Part shown: one piece after another, positions 43,975 to 53,232 of the stretch
Numbering within the stretch: position 1 is the first letter of the stretch
How the letters are laid out: the number at the start of each line of letters is the position of its first letter
NCBI GenBank assembly: GCA_964402055.1
Contig: CAYOAV010000003.1
Coordinates: 1-64,000 of the forward strand
Source: UMGS363 sp964402055
Lineage (GTDB): Bacteria; Bacillota; Clostridia; Oscillospirales; Ruminococcaceae
Reading direction: 5' to 3'
DNA: 64,000 nt
The notes under the pieces: model-generated
Told to the model about the DNA's origin: nothing
The model's database searches: none
The model's input: only the letters and a program-made list of their open reading frames with translations
Made by a program: the position numbers and the translations under genes

Positions 43975-45228
43975 TTACATATAAAGAGGATACTTAGCAC
44001 ATATCTCATTAACGCCATTTCTGATTTCATCAGCCTTAGCTTCAAAATCAGTTGCAGTGAGATACATAAACTCTGCTATCTTTTCCATATCCTCAACACC
44101 AAGACCTCTTGTTGTAACTGCGGGAGTTCCAACTCTTATTCCGCTTGTAACAAACGGCTTTTCAGGATCGTTAGGAATAGCATTCTTATTTACGGTGATA
44201 TAAACCTCGTCAAGACGATGCTCAAATTCCTTACCTGTAAGCTTGAAAGGACGGAGATCAACAAGCATAAGGTGATTATCCGTACCGCCCGAAACAAGGT
44301 CAAAGCCTCTGTCAAGCAATCCCTTTGCAAGAGCCTGTGCATTTGCAACGATGTTTTTTCCATATTCCTTAAATTCAGGCTTAAGAGCCTCGCCGAAGCA
44401 TACAGCCTTACCTGCGATAACGTGCATAAGAGGGCCGCCCTGAATACCAGGGAAAATAGCCTTATTTATCTTCTTAGCAAGCTCCTCATCATTTGTAAGG
44501 ATAAGACCGCCTCTTGGACCACGGAGAGTTTTATGTGTAGTTGTGGTTGTGATATGAGCATAAGGAACAGGAGATGGGTGAACACCAGCGGCAACAAGAC
44601 CAGCGATATGAGCCATATCCACCATAAGCATAGCACCGACTTCATCTGCGATAGCACGAAGTCTTGGGAAATCAATGATTCTCGGATAAGCAGAAGCACC
44701 TGCGACTATAAGCTTAGGCTTGCATTCCTTAGCCATTGCTTCAACCTTATCATAATCAATAGTTTCATCATCGCCAAGTCCATAGGAAACGAAATTGAAA
44801 TACTTACCCGAAAGATTTACAGGAGAACCATGTGTAAGATGACCGCCATGTGCAAGCGACATACCCATTACAGTATCGCCCGGTTCAAGCAGAGCGAAAT
44901 AAACTGCTGTATTAGCCTGTGCACCTGAATGAGCCTGAACATTTGCAAAGCCTGCACCGAAAAGCTCTTTAGCTCTTTCGATAGCTATATTTTCAACGAT
45001 ATCAACGTCCTCACAGCCGCCGTAATAACGCTTTCCGGGGTAGCCCTCGGCATACTTATTTGTAAGCACGCTTCCCATAGCAGCCATAACGGCAGGAGTA
45101 ACGATATTTTCACTTGCGATAAGCTCAAGATTGCGACGCTGTCTGCCAAGCTCAAGCTCCATAGCAGAGCCGACCTCGGGATCAGCATTCTTGACAAAGC
45201 CTATTGTATCCATAATATTCTCGTACAT
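43975..45228 (-). CDS. glyA: serine hydroxymethyltransferase
   Basis: SHMT (417 residues) interconverts serine and glycine with tetrahydrofolate. The PLP lysine is in TTTTHKTLRGPRGG, and AHSGAQAN and LIASENIVTPAV are further family marks. The ATG at 45228 follows AAAGGA; a longer frame adds 8 residues. It has its own promoter. Confidence 0.97.
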   Translation of the reverse strand: MYENIMDTIGFVKNADPEVGSAMELELGRQRRNLELIASENIVTPAVMAAMGSVLTNKYAEGYPGKRYYGGCEDVDIVENIAIERAKELFGAGFANVQAHSGAQANTAVYFALLEPGDTVMGMSLAHGGHLTHGSPVNLSGKYFNFVSYGLGDDETIDYDKVEAMAKECKPKLIVAGASAYPRIIDFPRLRAIADEVGAMLMVDMAHIAGLVAAGVHPSPVPYAHITTTTTHKTLRGPRGGLILTNDEELAKKINKAIFPGIQGGPLMHVIAGKAVCFGEALKPEFKEYGKNIVANAQALAKGLLDRGFDLVSGGTDNHLMLVDLRPFKLTGKEFEHRLDEVYITVNKNAIPNDPEKPFVTSGIRVGTPAVTTRGLGVEDMEKIAEFMYLTATDFEAKADEIRNGVNEICAKYPLYM

Positions 45229-45264
45229 AGTGATCATCCTTTCATCTGACAAATATATAACAGT

Positions 45265-45293
45265 ATTATACTACATTTATACAATTTTGGCAA
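45265..45293 (-). promoter_or_regulatory. sigma-A promoter of glyA
   Basis: On the minus strand TTGCCA (45288-45293) and TATAAT (45265-45270) are 17 bp apart, about 37 bases before the glyA start. Confidence 0.75.
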
Positions 45294-45386
45294 GTGTTTT
45301 CAGCCATTTAGGCATATTTATTTTAATTTTGAGAAAATTTCTCTTTTTTAAGCAAAAATATTTCGCATTTTTCATCATATTGCAAA

Positions 45387-45416
45387 AAATCCGCCCATTT
45401 TTCAACGGACGGATTT
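45387..45416 (-). terminator. intrinsic terminator after glnN
   Basis: A stem AAATCCGCCC/GGACGGATTT (one G-T pair) is followed on the minus strand by a T-tract, just past the glnN stop. Confidence 0.75.
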
Positions 45417-45420
45417 AATG

Positions 45421-47523
45421 CTATTCTGTAAAAAGAAGCTGTGTATATGTAGGATAAGGCCAGATATCAGACGGAGTTATTGTTTCAAGCTCATCAACAA
45501 CTGCACGGAGCGACTGCATTGCACTGAAAACCTCTTCACGGAAAAATCTTGCATTTTCAAGTGTATCGGTCTTTTCCTTGCTGTCGATGACCTTTTTATC
45601 AAGCACATCTACAGCCGCAAGGACCTCATTCGTAAGGGAAGAAACCTTATCGGCGAGCCTTTTTTCTGCGTCATAATTTACGTCAACAGCCTTTTTGGAC
45701 ACCATTGCATCTGCAAGCTGCTTTGAAAATTTAAGAGCCGCAGGGATTATCTGCTTTTTGGACATATCAAGCATTGTAAGAGCTTCTATATTTATTATCT
45801 TGGAATAATTTTCAAGAAGTATTTCACGTCTTGATTCTACCTCTGTTCTTGAAAGAACCTTGAATTCCTCAAAAAGCTTGATATTTTTCTCATCGTTATA
45901 ATGCTCAACAGCGTCAACGGTTGAAACATAGTTAGGCAGACCTCTGCGTTTTGCCTCCTCTACCCAAGCGTCATCATAGCCGTTGCCGTTAAAAATAACA
46001 CGCTTATGCTCCTTAATTGTTTTCACAAGAAGCTTATTAAGGTCGTTGGCAAAATCATCGGATTTTTCAAGCTCGTCAGCAAATTCCTTAAGAACCTTGG
46101 CAACGCTTGTATTGATAATATAATTCGTGCAGGAAATCGTATCTGCCGAACCAAGTGAGCGGAACTCAAACTTATTTCCTGTGAAAGCGAATGACGAAGT
46201 TCTGTTGCGGTCGGTAGTATCCTTAGGAAAATTCGGAAGAGCGTCAACGCCGATAACAAATTCCTTATTGGTATTTTCCTTTATCATTTTTCCTGATTCA
46301 AGTGCGTCAACTATCTGCTGAAGCTCATCGCCGAGGAACACCGAAATAATTGCAGGAGGAGCTTCGTTTGCACCAAGTCTGTGATCGTTTCCTGCTGACG
46401 CTGTGGATATTCTTAACAGATCCGCATACTCGTCAACAGCCTTGATAACAGCACAAAGCACTGTAAGGAACTGGAAATTTTCCTTTGGATTATCCCCTGG
46501 TTCAAGAAGATTCTGACCATCGTTTGTTGACATAGACCAGTTATTATGCTTACCCGAACCATTTACGCCTGCATAAGGCTTTTCGTGAAGCAGACACACA
46601 AATCCGTGACGAAGAGCAACCTTTTTCATAATCTCCATAGTCAGTGCATTCTGGTCTGCGGCAACATTTGATGTCGTAAAGATTGGAGCCATTTCATGCT
46701 GTGCAGGAGCGGCTTCATTATGCTTTGTTTTAGAATAAATGCCCAGTTTCCATAATTCCTCATCGAGATCCTGCATATATTCCTGAACACGTTTTTTGAT
46801 ATTGCCGAAATAATGATCCTCAAGCTCCTGACCTTTGGGAGCTTTTGCACCGAAAAGAGTTCTTCCCGTAAGAATAAGATCCTCACGCTTATCATAGAGC
46901 TTTTTATCAACAAGGAAATATTCCTGTTCAGGGCCTACGGTGGTAGTAACTCTTGTAGCGGTCGTATTACCAAAAAGTCTTACGATACGGAGTGCCTGCT
47001 CGGAAAGAACGTCCATTGAACGGAGCAAAGGCGTTTTCTTATCAAGTATCTCGCCCGTATATGAACAGAATGCTGTCGGGATATAAAGTGAGCCGTCTTT
47101 TACAAAAACAGGCGAGGTTGGATCCCAAGCGGTATATCCCCTTGCCTCAAAGGTAGTACGCAAACCGCCTGACGGGAACGAAGAAGCATCAGGCTCACCC
47201 TTGATAAGCTCCTTGCCTGAAAATTCCATTATAATTTTTCCGTCCGCCGTCGGAGAAATAAAGGAATCGTGCTTTTCCGCAGTAACGCCTGTCATAGGGT
47301 GGAACCAATGCGTATAATGCGTTGCACCCTTTTCTATCGCCCATTCCTTCATTGCAGAAGCAACAACCTCAGCCGCATCTGTTTCAAGAGGAATGCCCAA
47401 CTGCTTGGTTTTAAGCAGGGATTTATAGACATTTTTCGGCAAACGTGCCTTCATGATCTCCTCATTGAATACGTTACAGCCGAAATAATCGGGAACAGAT
47501 TTTACACCGCTTGACTCATTCAT
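45421..47523 (-). CDS. glnN: type III glutamine synthetase
   Basis: The 700-residue GS III makes glutamine from glutamate and ammonium. Family marks include the N-terminal FGCNVFNEEIMKARLP, the catalytic NDHRLGANEAPPAI, the ATP/glutamate region GPEQEYFLV and HEAAPAQHEMAPIF. GS III is common in Ruminococcus and Bacteroides. The ATG at 47523 has AGGAGG 7 bases upstream. Its promoter is followed by a leader with a terminator and a competing hairpin, suggesting control by attenuation. Confidence 0.97.
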   Translation of the reverse strand: MNESSGVKSVPDYFGCNVFNEEIMKARLPKNVYKSLLKTKQLGIPLETDAAEVVASAMKEWAIEKGATHYTHWFHPMTGVTAEKHDSFISPTADGKIIMEFSGKELIKGEPDASSFPSGGLRTTFEARGYTAWDPTSPVFVKDGSLYIPTAFCSYTGEILDKKTPLLRSMDVLSEQALRIVRLFGNTTATRVTTTVGPEQEYFLVDKKLYDKREDLILTGRTLFGAKAPKGQELEDHYFGNIKKRVQEYMQDLDEELWKLGIYSKTKHNEAAPAQHEMAPIFTTSNVAADQNALTMEIMKKVALRHGFVCLLHEKPYAGVNGSGKHNNWSMSTNDGQNLLEPGDNPKENFQFLTVLCAVIKAVDEYADLLRISTASAGNDHRLGANEAPPAIISVFLGDELQQIVDALESGKMIKENTNKEFVIGVDALPNFPKDTTDRNRTSSFAFTGNKFEFRSLGSADTISCTNYIINTSVAKVLKEFADELEKSDDFANDLNKLLVKTIKEHKRVIFNGNGYDDAWVEEAKRRGLPNYVSTVDAVEHYNDEKNIKLFEEFKVLSRTEVESRREILLENYSKIINIEALTMLDMSKKQIIPAALKFSKQLADAMVSKKAVDVNYDAEKRLADKVSSLTNEVLAAVDVLDKKVIDSKEKTDTLENARFFREEVFSAMQSLRAVVDELETITPSDIWPYPTYTQLLFTE

Positions 47524-47542
47524 AAAAAATCCTCCTAAATTC

Positions 47543-47593
47543 AAAAAACGCTTCGGCAGACAGTTCACCCGTCAGCCGAAGCGTCATTGCTTC
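47543..47593 (-). promoter_or_regulatory. attenuator-type terminator in the glnN leader with an alternative hairpin
   Basis: Downstream of the glnN promoter the RNA can form a 9-bp stem CGCTTCGGC/GCCGAAGCG plus an inner 3-bp stem, followed by TTTTTT (47543-47583). The same 5' arm can instead pair in GAAGC-AATGAC-GCTTC (47578-47593), whose six-base loop has A first and G fourth, the hallmark of ANTAR-binding hairpins. The ANTAR reading is an inference. Confidence 0.6.
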
Positions 47594-47609
47594 ATATAAC
47601 TATACTATT

Positions 47610-47638
47610 ATTTTACACCAAAAACTAAATATTGTCAA
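47610..47638 (-). promoter_or_regulatory. sigma-A promoter of glnN
   Basis: On the minus strand TTGACA (47633-47638) and TAAAAT (47610-47615) are 17 bp apart. It lies after the mgl stop codon and upstream of the attenuator. Confidence 0.8.
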
Positions 47639-47654
47639 TACTTTCCGATAAATT

Positions 47655-48959
47655 TTATGAAATATTTATTCTGATGCAATGTCTGTCGTACATTTCCTGA
47701 ACAGCTGTAAGTATGCCAAGCCTTGCAACAGGGAATGTCAATCCACCCTGAACATATGCGGCAAATGGTTCACGGAGCGGAGCGTCTGCTGAAAGCTCTA
47801 TTGAAGCTCCCATATTGAACGCACCTGCCGCCATAATAACCTGTGAATCATAACCGGGCATATCCCATGGTTCAGGTGTAACATAGCTGTCAACAGGCGA
47901 GCCTTTCTGTATTCCCTGACAGAAAGCAACAAGATTTTCTGCATTTTTCATAAGTACAGTTGTAATAATATCGCCCCTTTTCTGACCTGAAGCAGGCAGA
48001 CACTCAAATCCGAGCATTGACATAAGGCTGCCTGTAAAAGCGGCAGTCTTTACAGCACTGCATACAACTTCAGGAGCCATAAGCAGACCCTGATACATAA
48101 GCTTATTCTGGTTAAGGGTACAACCAACCTCTTTTCCCATTCCAACGCAGGTCATTCTGTAGGAACAAAGCTCAACAAGCTTCTTTTTTCCCGCAATATA
48201 TCCGCCTGTTTCCGCAATTCCTGCACCAGGGTTCTTGATAAGTGAACCTATAATAAGATCCGCACCGACAGAAAGCGGCTCAGAAGCTTCTACAAACTCA
48301 CCATAGCAGTTATCGACCATAACGATAGCGTTCGGGTTTGCATTCTTCACGCTTTTAACTATTTCAGCAATATCATCAACGGTAAGCGTAGGACGGAGAG
48401 CATAGCCTCTTGAACGCTGGATATAAGCAACCTTTGCGTCCTTGACTTTTTTAAATATATCCGCAAGATTAACCTTGCCATCGGGAAGAAAATCGACCTG
48501 ATCGTATTCTATCCCGAAATCCTTGAGAGAACCATTGCCGCTTCCTCTTATGCCGATAACCTCGTCAAGAGTATCATAAGGCTTACCTGTAAGGCTGACA
48601 ATTTTGTCACCTGTTCTCAACACGCCGAAAAGAGCGACTGTAAGAGCATGAGTACCCGATACAAAGGAATGACGCACAAGAGCGTCCTCCGCACCGAAAA
48701 CCTCCGCATACACCTTATCAAGCGTATCTCTGCCCACATCGTCATAACCATAACCAGTAGTTCCGACCATACATGAGGAGCTTACCTTGTTATTAATAAA
48801 CGCATAAAGCACCTTTTCACTGTTTTTGCGTGCGATTTTCTCTGCAAGAGCGAATACTTCACTGCACTCCGCTTCAGCCTTTTCCGCAAGCTTAAGTATT
48901 CTTTCATCAAATTCAAAGCCTTTCTGTACGACAGGCTTCGGATCAAAAATTTCTGCCAT
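47655..48959 (-). CDS. methionine gamma-lyase family PLP protein (YnbB-like)
   Basis: The 434-residue protein belongs to a family annotated as methionine gamma-lyase or aluminium resistance proteins (YnbB). Recognisable are SSCMVGTTGYGYDDVGRDTLD, FVSGTHALTVALFG and the PLP-lysine region GADLIIGSLIKNPGAG. The actual reaction is uncertain; a cystathionine or methionine lyase is likely. It overlaps the upstream GNAT gene by 17 bases. The ATG at 48959 follows GAGG. Confidence 0.9.
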   Translation of the reverse strand: MAEIFDPKPVVQKGFEFDERILKLAEKAEAECSEVFALAEKIARKNSEKVLYAFINNKVSSSCMVGTTGYGYDDVGRDTLDKVYAEVFGAEDALVRHSFVSGTHALTVALFGVLRTGDKIVSLTGKPYDTLDEVIGIRGSGNGSLKDFGIEYDQVDFLPDGKVNLADIFKKVKDAKVAYIQRSRGYALRPTLTVDDIAEIVKSVKNANPNAIVMVDNCYGEFVEASEPLSVGADLIIGSLIKNPGAGIAETGGYIAGKKKLVELCSYRMTCVGMGKEVGCTLNQNKLMYQGLLMAPEVVCSAVKTAAFTGSLMSMLGFECLPASGQKRGDIITTVLMKNAENLVAFCQGIQKGSPVDSYVTPEPWDMPGYDSQVIMAAGAFNMGASIELSADAPLREPFAAYVQGGLTFPVARLGILTAVQEMYDRHCIRINIS

Positions 48960-49668
48960 TATCCAAACCTCTTTCATAAACAATATCTGCCGTTACTTCT
49001 TCAAATCCGAGCGAACGGTAGAATGTGTATCTTTCCTTTTTACTGTAAAGATAAATTTCTTTACACTCTTTCCTTAATTCACAGCAAAGCCAATTCAATA
49101 GCCTTGCCGCATTTCCTTTTCCCCTGTCGGCTTTCGCTGTTGCGATATGTGATAAAAAAGCAAAGCCGTCAATATCAAATGCTTTTTGTACAGTCGTTGT
49201 TTCATAAAGGTAAATATCCGAAACACCATGACGTATTCTATGCGAAATATCAACATACCAGGCATCAAACTCATCTATTCCGAAAGCTTCGGACAAAATC
49301 GGGAAATTATCTGCTATAAAGGTATTGTGCTTTACATCTAAAGCTTCGTTACAGCATAATTTATCTGTTGCCTTGAAAAGTGTTCTTTCGCAAGGAAGAT
49401 AATCTCCGCTTGGAACAAAGCCGATTTCAGCAGGTATTTCAACAGTCACAGGTGAAAGCATTCCGATAAAGCTGTCAAGCTCTTCATTATCAAATTTCCC
49501 GTCAACTATCATTGTGCCGTTATAAATCAGAACAGCACCGCCGATCTCATTTTCATAAAATCTGCAAAAATCATACGATGTACCGTAAGCATTCAAATAC
49601 GAACGTATTTTGTAACCATAATAGCTGTCAGAAAGCCTTACGTCAGTACAAAAGCTCCTGCTTATCAA
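48943..49668 (-). CDS. GNAT family acetyltransferase
   Basis: The 241-residue protein has a GNAT domain in its second half: FLSHIATAKADRGKGNAARLLNWL (acetyl-CoA motif) and FYRSLGFEEVTADIVYERG. The first half (TMIVDGKFDNEELDSFIGML) is not recognised but may form a second GNAT-like fold. The substrate is unknown. Its start overlaps the M42 peptidase end by 4 bases (ATGA). Confidence 0.8.
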   Translation of the reverse strand: MISRSFCTDVRLSDSYYGYKIRSYLNAYGTSYDFCRFYENEIGGAVLIYNGTMIVDGKFDNEELDSFIGMLSPVTVEIPAEIGFVPSGDYLPCERTLFKATDKLCCNEALDVKHNTFIADNFPILSEAFGIDEFDAWYVDISHRIRHGVSDIYLYETTTVQKAFDIDGFAFLSHIATAKADRGKGNAARLLNWLCCELRKECKEIYLYSKKERYTFYRSLGFEEVTADIVYERGLDNGRNF

Positions 49669-50684
49669 AGCTCACACACCCGATTCATCATAAGGCTTAC
49701 AAGCTTCAATGAATTTTCCATATCCGAAATTCTCGCCGCACTTGCAGGTGAATGAAGGTATCTGCAAGGCACTGAAACCGCAAGAGTTCTTACGCCACCT
49801 CTTGAAATATGAATAGCTCCGCTGTCATTACCGCCTGCGACCATTGTTTTCGTCTGCCATGGGATATTGTTTTCCTCTGCAAGCTGTTTTGAAAGCTCAT
49901 ACATTTCACGGTCATATATAGTTGAACGATCCATATAAGAAACAACAGGGCCTTTCCCAAGCTCACAGCAACGTTCAGCACCGCTCACAGACGGAATATC
50001 AGCCGCTGTTGTCGCTTCAAGAACAAGTGCAAAATCGGGATCAACTGTAAACGCCGCTGCCCTTGCACCTCTAAGACCAACCTCTTCCTGAACAACAAAG
50101 GTGAATGTTGTATCATATTCAAGCTCACTGTTTATGAGCATTATCATTATAGCACAGCCAAAACGATCGTCAATAGCCTTTGAACAAAGCAGATCCTCAC
50201 CAAGCTTGATTATTTCAGAGTCGAAATATGCGTAATCACCTAGAGAAACAAGCTTTTCAGTTTCTTCGGCAGACTGCGTGCCTATATCAATATAAAGCCC
50301 CGAAAATTCAGCCGCCTTTTCTCTTTCCGATGATGAAAGGTTATGCACTGCCTTTGAGCCGATAACTCCTCTGACATTTCCGGCCTTGACATTCCTGCCT
50401 ATAACTACTCTTGGATCTATTCCTCCAACAGGCGAAAACGTAAGCGTACCGTCAGATTTCACCGATGTGATTATCATTCCAACCTCGTCCATATGAGCGG
50501 AAATCATAAGCTTTTTTGGCGGTGTTTTTTTTCCCTTGACAAAAGCTATTATATTTCCGAGATTATCTGTCTTATACTCGCATTTATCCTTTATACGCTC
50601 AATGATATATTCACGGACGTTCTTTTCATCTCCCGAAGTGCCGTTAATTGAACAAAGCTCCTTTAAAAGCGTTACAAACTCCAT
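49665..50684 (-). CDS. M42 family metallo-aminopeptidase
   Basis: This is one of two adjacent M42 glutamyl-aminopeptidase-type genes; both products are 339 residues. Metal ligands are visible in MISAHMDEVGMI, AIDDRFGCAI, VVQEEVGLRGA and the final CRYLHSPA. They probably form large tetrahedral complexes that degrade peptides. The ATG at 50684 has GGAGG 9 bases upstream and lies 1 base after the stop of the upstream paralogue. Confidence 0.92.
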   Translation of the reverse strand: MEFVTLLKELCSINGTSGDEKNVREYIIERIKDKCEYKTDNLGNIIAFVKGKKTPPKKLMISAHMDEVGMIITSVKSDGTLTFSPVGGIDPRVVIGRNVKAGNVRGVIGSKAVHNLSSSEREKAAEFSGLYIDIGTQSAEETEKLVSLGDYAYFDSEIIKLGEDLLCSKAIDDRFGCAIMIMLINSELEYDTTFTFVVQEEVGLRGARAAAFTVDPDFALVLEATTAADIPSVSGAERCCELGKGPVVSYMDRSTIYDREMYELSKQLAEENNIPWQTKTMVAGGNDSGAIHISRGGVRTLAVSVPCRYLHSPASAARISDMENSLKLVSLMMNRVCEL

Positions 50685-50685
50685 A

Positions 50686-51705
50686 TCAACGCACCTCCAT
50701 AATATATTCCGCAATAAGTTTTGCCGTATTTTCAACGTCCTGAACGGAAATAACCTCAACAGGCGTGTGCATATATTTCAGAGGCATTGACAAGGTAACA
50801 GCCTTGACACCGCCTGCATTCACAGAAAACCTATCGGCATTCGTTCCCGTTTCATCATTCATAATTTCAAGCTGATACGGAATTTCCTTTTCCTTGGCAA
50901 GCCTTTTAAAGTCGTCCGAAAGCTCACGGTCAAGCGTTGGTGCAAGGCCTATCATAGCACCCTTGCCCATTTTTCCGCATTTCAGCTCGGAATCGTCCGA
51001 TGTAAGAGCAAAGCTCACGTCTACCGCAATGGCAATATCTGGCGAAACATCATAAACACCGATCTTAGCTCCTCTTTCACCGACCTCTTCCTGCGATGAA
51101 AACATTATTGTATATGAACAATCTGTTTTCTTATCCTTAAGCATTTCTGCCACACGAAGCAGGCAGGCAACACCGCATCTGTCGTCAAGAGCCGCTCCTG
51201 CGATTCTATCACCCTGCAAATCACGGCAATTCTGAAGAAATTCAACCTTTGAGCCGAGTGGAATAACCTTTTCTGCTTCTTCCTTTGTCATACCTACATC
51301 AATAGATATATCGGAATAGGACGGGACCTTGCTTTCATCGGATTTTTTTTCAAGATGCGGAGGAATAGAGCAAATCACTCCGTAAATCTCCTTTTTTCCG
51401 AGTATTCTGACCTGTTGAGCAAGCAAAAGCCGCCTGTCTATACCGCCGCAGTTTGCAATTTTCAGAAAGCCGTCATCTGTGATATAGGTTACAACAAAGC
51501 CTACCCTATCAATATGAGCGTCAAGCAGGATATGAGGTTTCCCCTCGCTTCTTACTCCGAAATTACCGAACACGCAGTTATTTTTGATATAACAATCGTC
51601 AGTATATTCCTTAAGATAATCAAGTGCAAGCTCTGCCGCAGGATATTCGTCACCCGAAACACCACTGCAGTCTGCAAGCTTTTTTATAGTTTCTTTTAAA
51701 TCCAT
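50686..51705 (-). CDS. M42 family metallo-aminopeptidase (second copy)
   Basis: The 339-residue paralogue of the next gene. Metal ligands are in LLDAHIDRVGFV, ALDDRCGVAC, SSQEEVGERGAK and KYMHTPVE. The pair is clearly diverged, so it is an old duplication and could form hetero-complexes. It follows murD by 12 bases. Confidence 0.92.
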   Translation of the reverse strand: MDLKETIKKLADCSGVSGDEYPAAELALDYLKEYTDDCYIKNNCVFGNFGVRSEGKPHILLDAHIDRVGFVVTYITDDGFLKIANCGGIDRRLLLAQQVRILGKKEIYGVICSIPPHLEKKSDESKVPSYSDISIDVGMTKEEAEKVIPLGSKVEFLQNCRDLQGDRIAGAALDDRCGVACLLRVAEMLKDKKTDCSYTIMFSSQEEVGERGAKIGVYDVSPDIAIAVDVSFALTSDDSELKCGKMGKGAMIGLAPTLDRELSDDFKRLAKEKEIPYQLEIMNDETGTNADRFSVNAGGVKAVTLSMPLKYMHTPVEVISVQDVENTAKLIAEYIMEVR

Positions 51706-51717
51706 ATTTCTACCCTA

Positions 51718-53106
51718 TCAGAGAGCATTTACTATATTCTTGTAATGCTTTCCACGTTCCTCAAAGTTTTTATAGCTGTCAAAGCTTGCACTTGCAGGCG
51801 AAAGCGTTACAATATCGCCATTTTCCGCAATACTGCAAGCAGTTTTTACAGCTTCTTCCATTGTTTTAACACGATAAATACGGCAATTATCCTCGTCATA
51901 TCCACCGTAAGCACGGACAGCCGCTTCTATCTTATCAGCAGTCGCACCGAGCAATATAAGCGACCTTACCTTTTTATTGATAGCTTCGGACATTGTACTG
52001 TAATCAAGCTTTTTATCCGAACCCCCTGCGATAACGATAAGCCTTTGCTCAAACGCATTAAGACCGGCAATTACACTCACTGGGCTTGTAGCAATACTGT
52101 CATTATAATATTTTACTCCGTCAAGCTCACGGACAAATTCTATTCTATGCTCAACTCCGCCAAAGCTCTCAGCAGTCTGCTTTATAGCCTCTGTTGGAAC
52201 GTCACCATAAACAGCCGCAATAGCCGCAAGATAATTCTCAACATTATGCAAACCAGGGATCTTTATGCTGTCCTTATGGATAATTCTTTCCGTTTTCTTT
52301 CCGTCATTAAAGCATAACCAACCGCTTTCATCGAGAAACGAACCATATTCAGGCTTTGTGATTCTGCTGAATTTAACAAGATGACCTCTTACCTCATCGG
52401 AAAGAGCATTTACCTTTTCATTATCAAGGTTAAGTACAGTCTTGGAAAAAGCATTCTGATGAAGAATAAGATTTTTCTTTGCACCAATATACTCTTCCAT
52501 ATTTTTATGCACATTCAGATGATCGGGATAGATATTTGTGATTATTGCGGTATCAGGCGAATGCCGCATACTGATCAGCTGAAAGCTTGACAGCTCGACA
52601 ACTGCAATATCGTCGGGGGAAATGCTCTCTATTATCGGCAATAATGCACGGCCAATATTCCCTCCCTTATGCACTTTTTTTCCACTTCGTTCAAGTATTT
52701 CGGAAATTATGGTGGTTGTAGTGGTCTTACCGTCAGTTCCTGTTATGCCATATATTTTACACGGACATAAATCGAAGAACACTTCCATTTCAGAGGTTAC
52801 TGCGATACCCATATCTCTTGCTTTTTTCAGCTCAGGCGAAAGGAAATACATTCCGGGAGTTCTGAACACAATATCGGAATTATAAATTTCATCAAGATAA
52901 TTTTCTCCGAGTGAAAGCCTTGCTCCCTCGCTTTCCAGTCTGTCGGCAAGCTCCCCCATTTCATCACGGGATTTCTTATCGCATACAGTAACTGAAATTC
53001 CCTTTTTAAGCAGCAGCTCTATCAATTCCATATGGCTTACGCCCGTACCGATAAGAGCCACCCTTTTATTTTTCAGATCTGCAAAAAAAGCTTCTGCAGT
53101 ATTCAT
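51718..53106 (-). CDS. murD: UDP-N-acetylmuramoyl-L-alanine--D-glutamate ligase
   Basis: MurD (462 residues) adds D-glutamate to the peptidoglycan precursor. The ATP-binding P-loop is in GITGTDGKTTTTT, followed by HKGGNIG, ELSSFQL and the TNIYPDHLNVH motif. The C-terminal domain has GGSDKKLDY and SPASASFDSYKNFEERG. The ribosome binding site at the chosen ATG is weak. No other mur gene is nearby. It heads the run murD-M42-M42-GNAT-mgl. Confidence 0.95.
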   Translation of the reverse strand: MNTAEAFFADLKNKRVALIGTGVSHMELIELLLKKGISVTVCDKKSRDEMGELADRLESEGARLSLGENYLDEIYNSDIVFRTPGMYFLSPELKKARDMGIAVTSEMEVFFDLCPCKIYGITGTDGKTTTTTIISEILERSGKKVHKGGNIGRALLPIIESISPDDIAVVELSSFQLISMRHSPDTAIITNIYPDHLNVHKNMEEYIGAKKNLILHQNAFSKTVLNLDNEKVNALSDEVRGHLVKFSRITKPEYGSFLDESGWLCFNDGKKTERIIHKDSIKIPGLHNVENYLAAIAAVYGDVPTEAIKQTAESFGGVEHRIEFVRELDGVKYYNDSIATSPVSVIAGLNAFEQRLIVIAGGSDKKLDYSTMSEAINKKVRSLILLGATADKIEAAVRAYGGYDEDNCRIYRVKTMEEAVKTACSIAENGDIVTLSPASASFDSYKNFEERGKHYKNIVNAL

Positions 53107-53232
53107 TATCAACACCGTCTTTTCTATACAATCATACACAAATAATTATATACAAATTTTTCCGAAATATCAAGTTTTTGCATAGAATTGGGTTTATTTT
53201 CATAAATTTAACCAAGAAATGAGGTAAACAAA

